Below, one piece after another: positions 22,432 to 30,047 of a stretch of DNA of 30,776 bases (positions are counted from its first letter, which is position 1; each line of letters opens with the position of its first letter). The position numbers and the translations under genes were made by a program. Source of the stretch: Oscillospiraceae bacterium (GTDB lineage Bacteria > Bacillota_A > Clostridia > Oscillospirales > CAG-272); contig SVUH01000019.1 of NCBI GenBank assembly GCA_015063335.1, forward strand, positions 1 through 30,776, given 5' to 3'. The notes beneath the pieces were generated by a model. That model saw only the letters and a list, made by a program, of their open reading frames with translations, was not told where the DNA came from and did no database searches.

Positions 22432-22959
22432 TTATTCGTGCGTTGTTATAAGACCGTAGTCTCCGTTCTTGCGCTTGTAAACGACAGATACCTCGTTGGT
22501 TGAGTCGTCCTTGTAAACGAAGAACTCATGATCAAGCAGATTCATCTGCATTATGGCCTCCTCGACCGACATTGGCTTTATTGCGAAGCTCTTGCGGCGT
22601 ATATTGAATTCAGCCTCCTCCTCAAAGTCCTCACCCGTGTCGATTATGCCGTAGTCGAACGCATCCTCGCGTAAGCGCTTTGCAAGGCGAGTCTTGTTCT
22701 TTCTTATCTGTCTTTCTATGGAATAAAGCGCTCTGTCAAGCGCGTTTCTGAATGTTTCGTCCTGAACCTCGCTGCGGAAAATAGTTCCCGAAGAAACAAT
22801 GGTGATCTCAAGGCATTTTTTATTGTGCTTGGAGCTAAGCGTTGCAGTCGCACTGCATTCGTCGCTGAAATACTTGTCAAGCTTAGATAGCTTGCTCTCG
22901 ATCAAAAGCTTCATTTCGTCCCACACGTTCATCTGTCTGCCAACAATGGTAATCTTCAT
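22432..22959 (-). CDS. hpf: ribosome hibernation promoting factor, long form (HPF/RaiA family)
   Basis: Binds the 30S subunit and dimerises ribosomes into inactive 100S particles in slow growth. 175 residues: an N-terminal S30AE domain (MKITIVGRQMNVWDEMKLLI, LEITIVSSGTIFRSEVQ, ALDRALYSIERQIRKNKTRL), an acidic linker, and the C-terminal dimerisation domain (KSFAIKPMSVEEAIMQMNLL followed by DHEFFVYKDDSTNEVSVVYK). That makes it the long HPF of Firmicutes rather than short HPF or YfiA. The ATG at 22957-22959 is preceded by AAGGAGG; an upstream start at 23007 would put the ribosome site inside the gene. It has its own promoter (23012-23040) and terminator. Confidence 0.93.
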   Translation of the reverse strand: MKITIVGRQMNVWDEMKLLIESKLSKLDKYFSDECSATATLSSKHNKKCLEITIVSSGTIFRSEVQDETFRNALDRALYSIERQIRKNKTRLAKRLREDAFDYGIIDTGEDFEEEAEFNIRRKSFAIKPMSVEEAIMQMNLLDHEFFVYKDDSTNEVSVVYKRKNGDYGLITTHE

Positions 22960-23011
22960 ACTGATTGCCTCCTTGAGAAAAATATGGTTGAAGAACTGAA
23001 TCTTCACTTAT

Positions 23012-23040
23012 ATTATAACACGACTTGATAAATTTGTAAA
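23012..23040 (-). promoter_or_regulatory. sigma-A promoter of hpf
   Basis: Minus strand TTTACA (23040-23035), 17-bp spacer, TATAAT (23017-23012), extended -10 TG present. The leader is about 45 nt. Confidence 0.72.
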
Positions 23041-23160
23041 TAGTAATTATAAATTTTATTTTTTATTAATATTTCTTGTATATATTCAACAATATTTTGA
23101 CGCTTTTTTTAGTTATAGAACTGTTTTTTTATTAGAGTGGCGTAAAATCACGGACGGCGC

Positions 23161-23189
23161 TTGAATTTTTTGACATAATATGATATAAT
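23161..23189 (+). promoter_or_regulatory. sigma-A promoter of the lipoprotein gene
   Basis: TTGAAT (23161-23166), 17-bp spacer, TATAAT (23184-23189) with extended -10 TG at 23181-23182. A TTGACA at 23170-23175 lies only 8 bp from this -10 and pairs instead at 17 bp with a poor TATGTT. The predicted start near 23196 rules out the ATG at 23194 as translation start. Confidence 0.72.
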
Positions 23190-23226
23190 ATATATGTTCG
23201 GTACTTTTAAAAATACGGAGAGTTTT

Positions 23227-24372
23227 ATGAAAAATATAACGACAAGGATCTTGATCTTACTGCTCGCGCTTGCACTCTGTCTGTCCCTCACGTCTTGTTA
23301 CGATTTTGACCTTTCGGGCGGCGGTGGAGGTGGCGGCGCGTCACATTCCGGCGGTAATAAAAGCAACAAGAACAATAAAAATGAAACGATGTCCGAGGTG
23401 GTGGCTTCGGGAGACCTGCAGATACATTTCCTTGAGCTTGGCAATAAGTTTACGGGAGACTGCACCTATATAAAGGCAGGCGAGAACGATATTCTTATCG
23501 ATGCGGGCTCGCGCGTATCCAGCATTGAAACGATCGACGAATACATAAGTGAATACGTCCTTGACAGAAAGCTTGAATACGTTATAGTTACGCATGCGCA
23601 TCAAGACCATTATGCAGGCTTTGCGACCTCGGAGAATACGGACAGCCTTTTCGATCTTTACGAATGTGAGATCATAATCGACTTTGCGCAGATAACGTCG
23701 GGCAAGGAGGACGGAGCGCAGTACAAGAATTATGTTCGCGAGCGCGATGACGAGATCGCTAAGGGCGCTAAGCATTATACGGCGGCAGAGGCGGTCGGAA
23801 TGGGTGGAGAGTTTGACCTCGGAGAGGGAATTACCCTGACGGTGCTCGATAGCTACTATTATTATAACCGCGCTAAAAATGAAAACGACCATTCCGTTTG
23901 CACGCTAATAGATGACGGCAAGAACAGCTATCTCTTCACGGGCGACCTTGAAGCTGAGGGTGAGAAAAAGCTCGTTGAGATGAACGAGCTTCCGATTGTG
24001 AAGCTTTATAAGGCGGGACACCACGGCTCAAAGACCTCGTCAAGCGAGGCACTTTTGTCGGTCATAAAGCCCGAGATCGTGTGTGTTTGCTGCTGCGCGG
24101 GAAGCTCGGAATACACAGATGCTAATGAAAATCAGTTCCCGACGCAACAGTTTATTGACCGTGTTGCGCCGCATACAGACAAGGTTTACGTAACAACTCT
24201 GTGCGTTGATTATAAAAATGGCGAATTTACCTCAATGAACGGAAATATAGTCATTTATTCGGTTGCCGGTAACGTTCAGCTCGCGTTTTCGGCAAGTGAC
24301 ACAAAGCTTAAGGATACCGAGTGGTTTAGGAAAAACCGCACCACTCCCGCCGCATGGACAGGCGCATCGTAA
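23227..24372 (+). CDS. lipoprotein with ComEC-like metallo-beta-lactamase domain
   Basis: 381 residues. An N-terminal signal with Lys/Arg and a hydrophobic core ends at the lipobox LTSC (Cys24), so the protein should be lipid-anchored outside the membrane. A Gly run (31-37) and a Ser/Asn/Lys-rich linker follow. From about residue 64 comes a metallo-beta-lactamase fold: LQIHFLELGNKFTGDCTYIK, ILIDAGSR, the metal motif HAHQDH (123-128), the later SYLFTGDLEAEGE aspartate, and KAGHHGSKTSSSEALL. This arrangement is that of the C-terminal hydrolase of ComEC/Rec2, here as a stand-alone surface protein with no channel domain. A nuclease or phosphodiesterase activity is plausible but the substrate is unknown. 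ATG at 23227 follows CGGAG; an in-frame ATG at 23194 overlaps the transcription start and is rejected. Confidence 0.88.
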   Translation: MKNITTRILILLLALALCLSLTSCYDFDLSGGGGGGGASHSGGNKSNKNNKNETMSEVVASGDLQIHFLELGNKFTGDCTYIKAGENDILIDAGSRVSSIETIDEYISEYVLDRKLEYVIVTHAHQDHYAGFATSENTDSLFDLYECEIIIDFAQITSGKEDGAQYKNYVRERDDEIAKGAKHYTAAEAVGMGGEFDLGEGITLTVLDSYYYYNRAKNENDHSVCTLIDDGKNSYLFTGDLEAEGEKKLVEMNELPIVKLYKAGHHGSKTSSSEALLSVIKPEIVCVCCCAGSSEYTDANENQFPTQQFIDRVAPHTDKVYVTTLCVDYKNGEFTSMNGNIVIYSVAGNVQLAFSASDTKLKDTEWFRKNRTTPAAWTGAS

Positions 24373-24389
24373 TTCAATTAAAAAATAAG

Positions 24390-24428
24390 AAAGACGGCAT
24401 GTGTTAAGCATAGCCGTCTTTGTTTTTT
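24390..24428. terminator. terminator between convergent genes
   Basis: AAAGACGGC (24390-24398) pairs with GCCGTCTTT (24413-24421), partly extended inward by AT/AT pairs. It is followed by GTTTTTT on the plus strand and CTTATTTTTT on the minus strand, serving the lipoprotein gene and the MocR-like gene. Confidence 0.8.
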
Positions 24429-24450
24429 GAATGCTCACAATGGAGAACTG

Positions 24451-25542
24451 TTATTCGCCGCAAGACATGTCCTTTCGCATCTTTCGCCTGACCCGGTTTA
24501 TATGCCTCTCAAAGTCGCCCTTGTCGAGCAGCTCCGTTATGACGTATTGCATAAATGTAGGCACTGTGCATGAATAGAAGCCAAGCTTTTCCTGATAGAG
24601 CTTGACAAGGTGCTTGGGAATTACCATATAACCCACGCGCAACGAGGGAGATATCGTTTTTGAAAACGTGTTGAGATATATTACGTTGTCGTGCTCGGAA
24701 AGGGAAAAGAGAGTTTCCGTCGGCTTTGTGAATACCGAGAACTCGGATTCGAAATCGTCTTCGATAATGTAGCGCTCGCCCTCACCTGCCCAACGAATGT
24801 ATTCGTGCCGCTTGGACGCCGTCGCGGTTACGCCGCTTGGATAGCTTCGGTACGGCGTTGTGTGAAGAACGTCGGCATTTGTTTTTGAAAGAGCATCGCT
24901 GTCAATGCCCGTTTGAGTAAGAGGAAGCCGCTCATAGGGGATCTCCGTTGCCCGATAGACCTCCTCGATCTTCTTATACGATGGGGATTCAATGGCAAAT
25001 ATACGGTGTCTGCCAAGCAGCTCCACTATGAGTCCGTAAAGGTATTCCGAGCCCGATCCGATAACTATCTGCTCGACGTCCACCCTTATACCTCTGTTTC
25101 TTATAAGATAATTTTTAATTGCCTCGCGAAGCTCGGTACAGCCGAGGTTCGGCGACTTATCAAGCAGCAGGTCTCCATGCTCTGTCATGATTCGGCGCAT
25201 AGTTTTGCTCAATACGGAAAGAGGAAAATCGGGCTGGCTTTGCTTTGCATGATATGCCGTGCGATATCTTTGAACGGGAGACGCGGACGTGGCAAAGCCG
25301 TCCTTTTTACGGAAGCATACGGCAAAGCCGCTTCGTTCTCTCGGTACTATGTATCCCTCGTCGCATAAAAGCGCGTATGCATGCTCCACCGTTACGGTGC
25401 TTACGCCCGTTTCCTCCGCAAGCGCGCGGATAGAAGGGAGCTTGCTGTTATACTGTAAGACCTCGCTTACGATGTCGCTCCTTATCTGTGTGTAAAGCTG
25501 CAAATAAAACGGACGGTTTTCTTTATCAATAACGTACTTCAT
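24451..25542 (-). CDS. MocR/PdxR-like GntR-family regulator, C-terminally short
   Basis: 363 residues. The GntR winged helix comes first (FYLQLYTQIRSDIVSEVLQY, LPSIRALAEETGVSTVTVEH, AYALLCDEGYIVPRERSGFAV). An aminotransferase-like PLP domain follows (LGCTELREAIKNYLI, IVIGSGSEYLYGLIVELL, HTTPYRSYPSGVTA, RYIIEDDFESEF), with the PLP lysine in NTFSKTISPSLRVGY. MocR regulators are usually 450-490 residues; this one stops just after HINRVRRKMRKDM, losing roughly the last 90-100 residues, the small C-terminal lobe of the aminotransferase fold. No continuation was found in another frame before the terminator. It is divergent from pyridoxamine kinase, so it probably regulates vitamin B6 salvage. The ATG at 25542 has only a distant GGAG. 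Confidence 0.87.
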   Translation of the reverse strand: MKYVIDKENRPFYLQLYTQIRSDIVSEVLQYNSKLPSIRALAEETGVSTVTVEHAYALLCDEGYIVPRERSGFAVCFRKKDGFATSASPVQRYRTAYHAKQSQPDFPLSVLSKTMRRIMTEHGDLLLDKSPNLGCTELREAIKNYLIRNRGIRVDVEQIVIGSGSEYLYGLIVELLGRHRIFAIESPSYKKIEEVYRATEIPYERLPLTQTGIDSDALSKTNADVLHTTPYRSYPSGVTATASKRHEYIRWAGEGERYIIEDDFESEFSVFTKPTETLFSLSEHDNVIYLNTFSKTISPSLRVGYMVIPKHLVKLYQEKLGFYSCTVPTFMQYVITELLDKGDFERHINRVRRKMRKDMSCGE

Positions 25543-25592
25543 CTGTATATATTATTTTCTCCAAAACTGACTATTTTTATATCTACAAAAAT

Positions 25593-25621
25593 ATTATATA
25601 ATAATATCAACAAAAAATCAA
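25593..25621 (-). promoter_or_regulatory. promoter of the regulator gene, overlapping that of pdxK
   Basis: Minus strand TTGATT (25621-25616), 17-bp spacer, TATAAT (25598-25593). On the plus strand a TATAAT (25597-25602) with no good -35 lies over the same bases and probably serves pdxK. The two -10 boxes overlap, and the minus-strand -35 touches the pdxK ribosome site, so the regulator could control both directions by binding here. Confidence 0.65.
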
Positions 25622-25634
25622 GGAGAAAATAAAA

Positions 25635-26465
25635 ATGTCTTACAAAAAAATTTTAACGATACAGGATATATCGTGTGTGGGTCAGTGCTCTCTGACGGTC
25701 GCTCTCCCCATACTTTCCGCTTGCGGAGTTGAAACTTGTATTCTTCCCTCGGCAGTTCTGTCAACTCATACGGGCGGCTTCAGCGGCTTTACCTTCCGTG
25801 ATCTGACGGACGATATGCCCGCAATTCAGGAGCATTGGAAAAAGGAAAACATCAAATTCCAGGCTATTTACACGGGATACCTCGGTAGCATCAAGCAGAT
25901 AGGCTACGTCAGAGATATCCTCAAAACCATGGGAACAGAGGACTGTGTTCGCGTTGTAGACCCCGCAATGGCTGATAACGGAAAGCTCTATTCTATCTTT
26001 AATCAGGATTACGTTGATGCTATGCGCGTTTTGTGCGGTGAGGCGGATATTCTTATTCCCAATATCACCGAGGCTTGCTTCCTTACGGGAGAAACCTATA
26101 AAGAAACCTATGATGAAGAATATGTCCGTGTGCTTCTCGAGAAGCTCGCCGCTCTCGGAGCAAAGACGGTCGTGCTTACGGGCGTTAGCTATGATCCTCG
26201 AAAGACGGGTGTTGCTATTTATGAGAACGGCAACGTCAATTACTATGCGCACGAAAAGGTTTCCAAGGGCTGCCACGGAACAGGCGACATTTATGCCTCT
26301 GCATTTGTGGGCTCTTTGATGAATGATAAGAGCGTTTGCGAGGCCGCTAAGATAGCTGCGGATTATACTCTTAAATGTATAATTAACACCGTTGGAGATC
26401 CCGAGCACTGGTATGGTGCGAAATTCGAGACTGCACTTGGTGATTTGATCAATATGCTGGCATAA
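25635..26465 (+). CDS. pdxK: pyridoxamine/pyridoxal kinase (PdxK family)
   Basis: Phosphorylates pyridoxal, pyridoxamine or pyridoxine in B6 salvage. 276 residues of the ribokinase-like fold: ILTIQDISCVGQCSLTVALP at the start, PILSACGVETCILPSAVLST with THTGGF, AIYTGYLGSIKQI, RVVDPAMADNGKLY, ILIPNITEACFLTGE, and the anion hole/catalytic base GCHGTGDIYASAF, where Asp is the base. The sequence resembles clostridial pyridoxamine kinases more than ThiD, whose substrate is a pyrimidine. AAGGAG lies 9 nt before the ATG. It is divergent from a PdxR-like regulator and followed by a terminator, so it is a single-gene unit. Confidence 0.92.
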   Translation: MSYKKILTIQDISCVGQCSLTVALPILSACGVETCILPSAVLSTHTGGFSGFTFRDLTDDMPAIQEHWKKENIKFQAIYTGYLGSIKQIGYVRDILKTMGTEDCVRVVDPAMADNGKLYSIFNQDYVDAMRVLCGEADILIPNITEACFLTGETYKETYDEEYVRVLLEKLAALGAKTVVLTGVSYDPRKTGVAIYENGNVNYYAHEKVSKGCHGTGDIYASAFVGSLMNDKSVCEAAKIAADYTLKCIINTVGDPEHWYGAKFETALGDLINMLA

Positions 26466-26479
26466 CTCAAAAAACAATA

Positions 26480-26514
26480 AACGGGGGCTATCGAAGCGGT
26501 AGCTCCCGTTTTCT
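26480..26514 (+). terminator. terminator of pdxK
   Basis: AACGGGGGCTA (26480-26490) pairs with TAGCTCCCGTT (26500-26510) with one G-U wobble, 9-nt loop, followed by TTTTCTAT. Confidence 0.8.
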
Positions 26515-26578
26515 ATAAATATAAAAGTAAAAAAATTGTGTTTTTTTAATAAAGGGTATTTTATTTATTCTTTAGATG

Positions 26579-26587
26579 TGTTATAAT
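26579..26587 (+). promoter_or_regulatory. extended -10 promoter of the TVP38-zapA operon
   Basis: TG (26579-26580), one base, then TATAAT (26582-26587). The -35 region is only T-rich, which is usual for extended -10 promoters. AAAGGAG at 26608-26614 and a GTG start at 26622 follow. Confidence 0.62.
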
Positions 26588-26621
26588 ATAATCGGTGTAG
26601 TTTTGAGAAAGGAGAGAGGTC

Positions 26622-27401
26622 GTGAATAAAAAACGTGAGCGCCGAGAGCAGATAAAGAAGATTTTTGAGGACAAGCCGCTTGGGGAAGCAAAACACTATT
26701 CCAAAAAGAGCGCAGCAACTCTGCTTTCTGTTATTTCGGTCGCGATGTGTATCGCTACCGTGGCTTGTGTCATATTTTTGCGCACTTACTTTTCCGATAC
26801 GGACGTAATAAAGGCATGGATCGATCAGAACTACTTTTTAGGCTTTATCGTAATGGTGCTTCTTTGCGCCTTGCAGGTAGTAATAGCGCTTGTGCCGGGT
26901 GAGCTTTTGGAGATAGCCGCAGGCTATGCTTTCGGATATTTTTTCGGAACGGTTGTTTGCATCATAGGAATAATGCTCGGAAGCGTTATTGCGATAATGC
27001 TGTCGAGAAAGTTCGGGCGGCGGCTTGTCGAGTCGCTCTATCCTCGAGAGAAGATAGATGCGCTTCCGATACTGAATGATCCCAAGAAGAGAAACGTAAT
27101 GACGTTTTTGCTCTTTCTTATACCGGGTACGCCAAAGGACTTTTTTACCTACGTTATAGGAATGACGGAAATGAGTATTCCCGCGTATATCGCGCTTACG
27201 ATGTTCTCGCGCCTGCCCTCAATTATTATGTCAACTGCGGGTGGAAGCGCGCTTGGAAACAATAGTATGAAATCGGCGGCGATCATATTTATTATAGCTG
27301 GGATAGTCAGCTGTATCGGTTATTTTATATATCATAAGATACAGGAAAGACACAAGGCAAGGATAAACAATTTAAAAAATATACAAGAAAATAAAGACTG
27401 A
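26622..27401 (+). CDS. TVP38/TMEM64-family membrane protein (DedA superfamily)
   Basis: 259-residue inner-membrane protein with a basic N-terminal tail (MNKKRERREQIKKIFEDK) and about six membrane segments. It carries family motifs PGELLEIAAGYAFGYFFGT (about 92-110) and FLIPGTPKDFFTYVIGM (about 165-181), which in this superfamily form re-entrant loops. Members are linked to lipid scrambling or flipping and to membrane homeostasis; the substrate here is unknown. The GTG at 26622 is preceded by AAAGGAG at 7-nt spacing and replaces an ATG start. The stop lies 11 bp before zapA, whose ribosome site overlaps it, so the two form an operon. Confidence 0.86.
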   Translation: MNKKRERREQIKKIFEDKPLGEAKHYSKKSAATLLSVISVAMCIATVACVIFLRTYFSDTDVIKAWIDQNYFLGFIVMVLLCALQVVIALVPGELLEIAAGYAFGYFFGTVVCIIGIMLGSVIAIMLSRKFGRRLVESLYPREKIDALPILNDPKKRNVMTFLLFLIPGTPKDFFTYVIGMTEMSIPAYIALTMFSRLPSIIMSTAGGSALGNNSMKSAAIIFIIAGIVSCIGYFIYHKIQERHKARINNLKNIQENKD

Positions 27402-27412
27402 GAGGGAAAACC

Positions 27413-27727
27413 ATGAAACAGAAGTACACAATAAGAGTTGCTGACATCGAAATGAACGTTATCAGCGAGGAATCTCCTGAGGCTGTTGAGGCGCTCGTAG
27501 GCATAGTTGACAGAAAGATGAGAGAGATCGAGGCTGCAAGCAAGAGTTGCTCAAAGAGTGAAGCTGCGCTCCTTTGCGCGCTTGACTATTGCTCCGAGAG
27601 AATAAAGGCGCAAAGAAAGATAAAGACGCTTGAATCCCGCTTGCAGATAGCAGAAACCACCGTTGAGGAGCTCGAGCTCGAAAACGAAAAGCTCCGCTCA
27701 CAGCTCTCGGGCGGCGGAATGTTCTGA
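27413..27727 (+). CDS. zapA: cell division protein ZapA
   Basis: 104-residue FtsZ-ring stabiliser. The N-terminal ZapA head is visible as YTIRVADIEMNVISEESPEA followed by VDRKMREIE. A long coiled coil (about residues 63-95, IKTLESRLQIAETTVEELEL) forms the dimerisation stalk. Size and architecture match Firmicute ZapA. The ATG at 27413 has GAGGG 7 nt upstream, overlapping the stop of the TVP38-like gene. The next gene, of the U32 family, starts 26 bp downstream, a neighbourhood seen in many Clostridia. Confidence 0.88.
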   Translation: MKQKYTIRVADIEMNVISEESPEAVEALVGIVDRKMREIEAASKSCSKSEAALLCALDYCSERIKAQRKIKTLESRLQIAETTVEELELENEKLRSQLSGGGMF

Positions 27728-27738
27728 TACATACCTAC

Positions 27739-27744
27739 TATAAT
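27739..27744 (+). promoter_or_regulatory. possible -10 box just before the U32 gene
   Basis: A perfect TATAAT sits 9 bp before the ATG at 27754, with no convincing -35. If used, the message would begin within a few bases of the start codon and be essentially leaderless. It may be chance. Confidence 0.35.
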
Positions 27745-27753
27745 CTATATAAT

Positions 27754-29829
27754 ATGGAAAAAATAAAATTGCCAAACGCCGTTGCCGAGGATATACGCGC
27801 CCGCAGGCGGCTTCCCGAGCTGCTCTCGCCCGCAGGCTCCTACGAGGCATTGACGGCGGCAATCGAGGGTGGTGCTGACGCCGTTTACATTGGCGGTGTT
27901 GCGTTTAACGCAAGAATTAACGCAAAGAACTTTACCTATGAGGAAATGAAAAAGGGAATTGCTCTTGCTCATTCATACGGAGCAAAGGTCTATATCGCGG
28001 CAAATACTCTCGTTTATGACCGCGAGCTTGATGAATTTTTGCGCGCCGCTGAGGACGCATACAAGGGCGGGGCAGATGCACTTATTATCGCAGACGTCGG
28101 AGCGGCGAGAGAGGTCGCAAAGCGTATTCCGATAGAGCTTCATGCAAGCACGCAGATGTCGGGACACGGATTGGAGAGCGCAAGGGTTCTTGCCGATGTC
28201 GGCTTTTCGCGCATGGTGTGCGCAAGGGAAATGAGCAAAGAGGATATAGCAGCCTTTACTCGGACGTCTCCTATTGAAGCCGAGGTGTTCGTTCACGGCG
28301 CGCTTTGCGTGTGTCATTCGGGGCAGTGCCTCTTTTCCTCGCTTGTCGGCGGACGGAGCGGAAACCGCGGTGAGTGCGCGCAGCCCTGCCGACTTCCGTA
28401 CGAGAAGAACGGAAAGAACGGAAAGAACGGAAAGAGCTATCCGCTCTCTCTGAAGGACCTCTGTCTCGCGGAGCATATTCCCGAGCTTTGTGACATGGGA
28501 GTGGCTTCTCTTAAGATCGAGGGGCGTATGAAGTCTCCCGAATACGTGCGCGACGTTACGAGCGCATGGAGAAGACTGCTTGATCTGCGATGCGCGGCAA
28601 GTAAGGAGGACGTAAGACAGCTCGCCGAGGTGTTCTCGCGCGACGGCTTTACGGACGGATATTTTAATAGAAAGATTAGCAACGGAATGCTCGGCATCAG
28701 AACCGACGAGCAGAAGTCAAGGACGAGAGAGCTTGAGCCCTTTTCGGGACTTACGCGCAATATCCGACTTGATATGAGCGTTTCTGTAAGGGCAGATGCC
28801 CCCGCAACGCTCACGGTAACACGGACGGATAACGGAAAGAGCGCGACTGCCGTAGGTGACGTTGCGCAGCCTGCCAAGACCGCGCCAATAGACGAGAATA
28901 CGGTTCGCAAGAGCCTCTCAAAGCTTGGAGATACGCCGTATCGGCTTGGTAATATGACAATTGAGCTTGACGAGGGACTTATGCTTCCAATCTCGGCTCT
29001 TAATGCTCTGAGAAGAAGTGCTCTTGCCGCACTCGACGGACAGAGCGAGAGAGCGGGAATAGTGCAAGCCGAAAAGTCGCATCCGACAGAGCGACGTACG
29101 CCGATGCGCACAGCTGTTTTTTACGAGCCCGATGAGATACCGCGTTCTGCATATGAATTTTTTGACGTAATATTTACACCGATTGAAAAGTACATGGGCA
29201 ACACGAGCGGCGTGCTACTTCCTGCGGTTATCTTTGACGGCGAGAAGGAAAAGGTAAAAGAGCTGCTTGGCAATGCAAAAAAAATGGGCGCGGAGCACGC
29301 GCTTGTAGGAAACGTCGGGCATATCTCGCTCGTCAGAGAGGCGGGCATGAAGCTCCACGGAGATTTCAGGCTTAATGCGACGAATGATTCAACCGTTGCC
29401 TTTTACGAGAATTTGGGCTTCGAGGACGTGATCCTGTCTCCCGAGCTTACACTTCCACAGCTACGCGATATAGGCGGAAAAAGCTTTGCAACGGTCTACG
29501 GAAGAATGCCGCTTATGGTGACCGAAAAATGCGTAAATTCTGCGCTTGGCGACTGCAAGACCTGTGTGGAAAAGGCGGGCAGAGCGTGGCTTGTTGACCG
29601 CAAAGGCGTTCGTTTTCCCGTCTTTAAGACGTTCGGACACAGAAGCATAATTTTTAATTCCGCACCCTTCTATATGGCGGATAAGCAATCAGACCTTGAC
29701 CGAGCGAAGATTACCATGCAGCACTTTATTTTTACTGTCGAGAACAAGACTGAGGCAGAGAGTGTTATAAGCTCTTACAAAAAGCATCAAAAGCCGAGTG
29801 ATAATCTAAAAATTAAAAGAATAAAGTAA
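27754..29829 (+). CDS. peptidase U32-family protein (TrhP/YegQ-like), likely RNA-modifying
   Basis: 691 residues. An N-terminal TIM-barrel-like U32 domain starts at LPELLSPAGSYEALTAAIEG, with DAVYIGG, ELHASTQMSGHG and the family signature region around EVFVHGALCVCHSGQCLFSS. Cysteines 185, 187, 192, 208 and 212, together with a later cluster in TEKCVNSALGDCKTC, resemble the iron-sulfur cysteine set of this family. A C-terminal extension fits the DUF3656/collagenase-associated region of long U32 proteins. Despite the name, close relatives hydroxylate tRNA or rRNA bases (TrhP, RlhA) using prephenate, so an RNA-modification role is more likely than proteolysis. No ribosome site is visible before the ATG at 27754. 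A KNG tripeptide repeat interrupts the domain at about 218-227. Confidence 0.88.
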   Translation: MEKIKLPNAVAEDIRARRRLPELLSPAGSYEALTAAIEGGADAVYIGGVAFNARINAKNFTYEEMKKGIALAHSYGAKVYIAANTLVYDRELDEFLRAAEDAYKGGADALIIADVGAAREVAKRIPIELHASTQMSGHGLESARVLADVGFSRMVCAREMSKEDIAAFTRTSPIEAEVFVHGALCVCHSGQCLFSSLVGGRSGNRGECAQPCRLPYEKNGKNGKNGKSYPLSLKDLCLAEHIPELCDMGVASLKIEGRMKSPEYVRDVTSAWRRLLDLRCAASKEDVRQLAEVFSRDGFTDGYFNRKISNGMLGIRTDEQKSRTRELEPFSGLTRNIRLDMSVSVRADAPATLTVTRTDNGKSATAVGDVAQPAKTAPIDENTVRKSLSKLGDTPYRLGNMTIELDEGLMLPISALNALRRSALAALDGQSERAGIVQAEKSHPTERRTPMRTAVFYEPDEIPRSAYEFFDVIFTPIEKYMGNTSGVLLPAVIFDGEKEKVKELLGNAKKMGAEHALVGNVGHISLVREAGMKLHGDFRLNATNDSTVAFYENLGFEDVILSPELTLPQLRDIGGKSFATVYGRMPLMVTEKCVNSALGDCKTCVEKAGRAWLVDRKGVRFPVFKTFGHRSIIFNSAPFYMADKQSDLDRAKITMQHFIFTVENKTEAESVISSYKKHQKPSDNLKIKRIK
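28405..28434 (+). repeat. in-frame tandem repeat, 9-bp unit x3 plus partial
   Basis: Three copies of AAGAACGGA plus a further AAG encode Lys-Asn-Gly repeats shortly after the Cys-rich segment of the U32 protein. Same unit length as the KEN repeat at 3246-3281. Confidence 0.93.
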
Positions 29830-29868
29830 CAAAAGCTCCACCGTTTTTCGTGAACGGTGGAGCTTTTG
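29830..29868 (+). terminator. terminator of the TVP38-zapA-U32 operon
   Basis: Perfect 16-bp stem (CAAAAGCTCCACCGTT, 29830-29845, with 29853-29868) and a 7-nt loop directly after the U32 stop. The T run is inside the 3' arm (CTTTTG) and followed by TGTTAAA, so it may act in both directions. Confidence 0.8.
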
Positions 29869-29922
29869 TGTTAAACACAAAACGGACAGGCTCTCGCTGC
29901 GGCTCGGTTACGCTCACGTTCT

Positions 29923-29941
29923 AACACCACCCCGTGGTGTT
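29923..29941. repeat. short hairpin in gene-free region
   Basis: AACACCAC (29923-29930) and GTGGTGTT (29934-29941) form an 8-bp stem. It lies in the gene-free interval 29870-30378, otherwise occupied by the repeats listed below; no gene is seen there. Confidence 0.6.
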
Positions 29942-29946
29942 ATTCA

Positions 29947-29993
29947 TTTCGCTCGCGCCGCTTCGCTACCCGCTGGAGAAGGCTTATTGTAAA
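29947..29993 (-). repeat. dispersed intergenic repeat, copy B
   Basis: About 47 bp closely matching 19776-19823, 10 kb away; the conserved parts are TTTCGCTCG, GCCGCTTCGCTACCC, GAAGGCT and TGTAAA. Both copies lie outside genes. Confidence 0.7.
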
Positions 29994-30047
29994 TCGAGCC
30001 TCGTGCGTTGTGGTTTTCTTTGCGTGTTGCGGGTGTTTTGCGTTATG

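Noticed and set aside
23194..23226. ATG at 23194 as start of the lipoprotein gene.
   Set aside because: It coincides with the predicted transcription start and would spoil the signal peptide; the ATG at 23227 gives a normal lipoprotein signal.
24232..24438. Minus-strand frame after the MocR-like gene as its missing C-terminal part.
   Set aside because: The translated residues do not resemble the aminotransferase small domain and the frame runs through the terminator hairpin.
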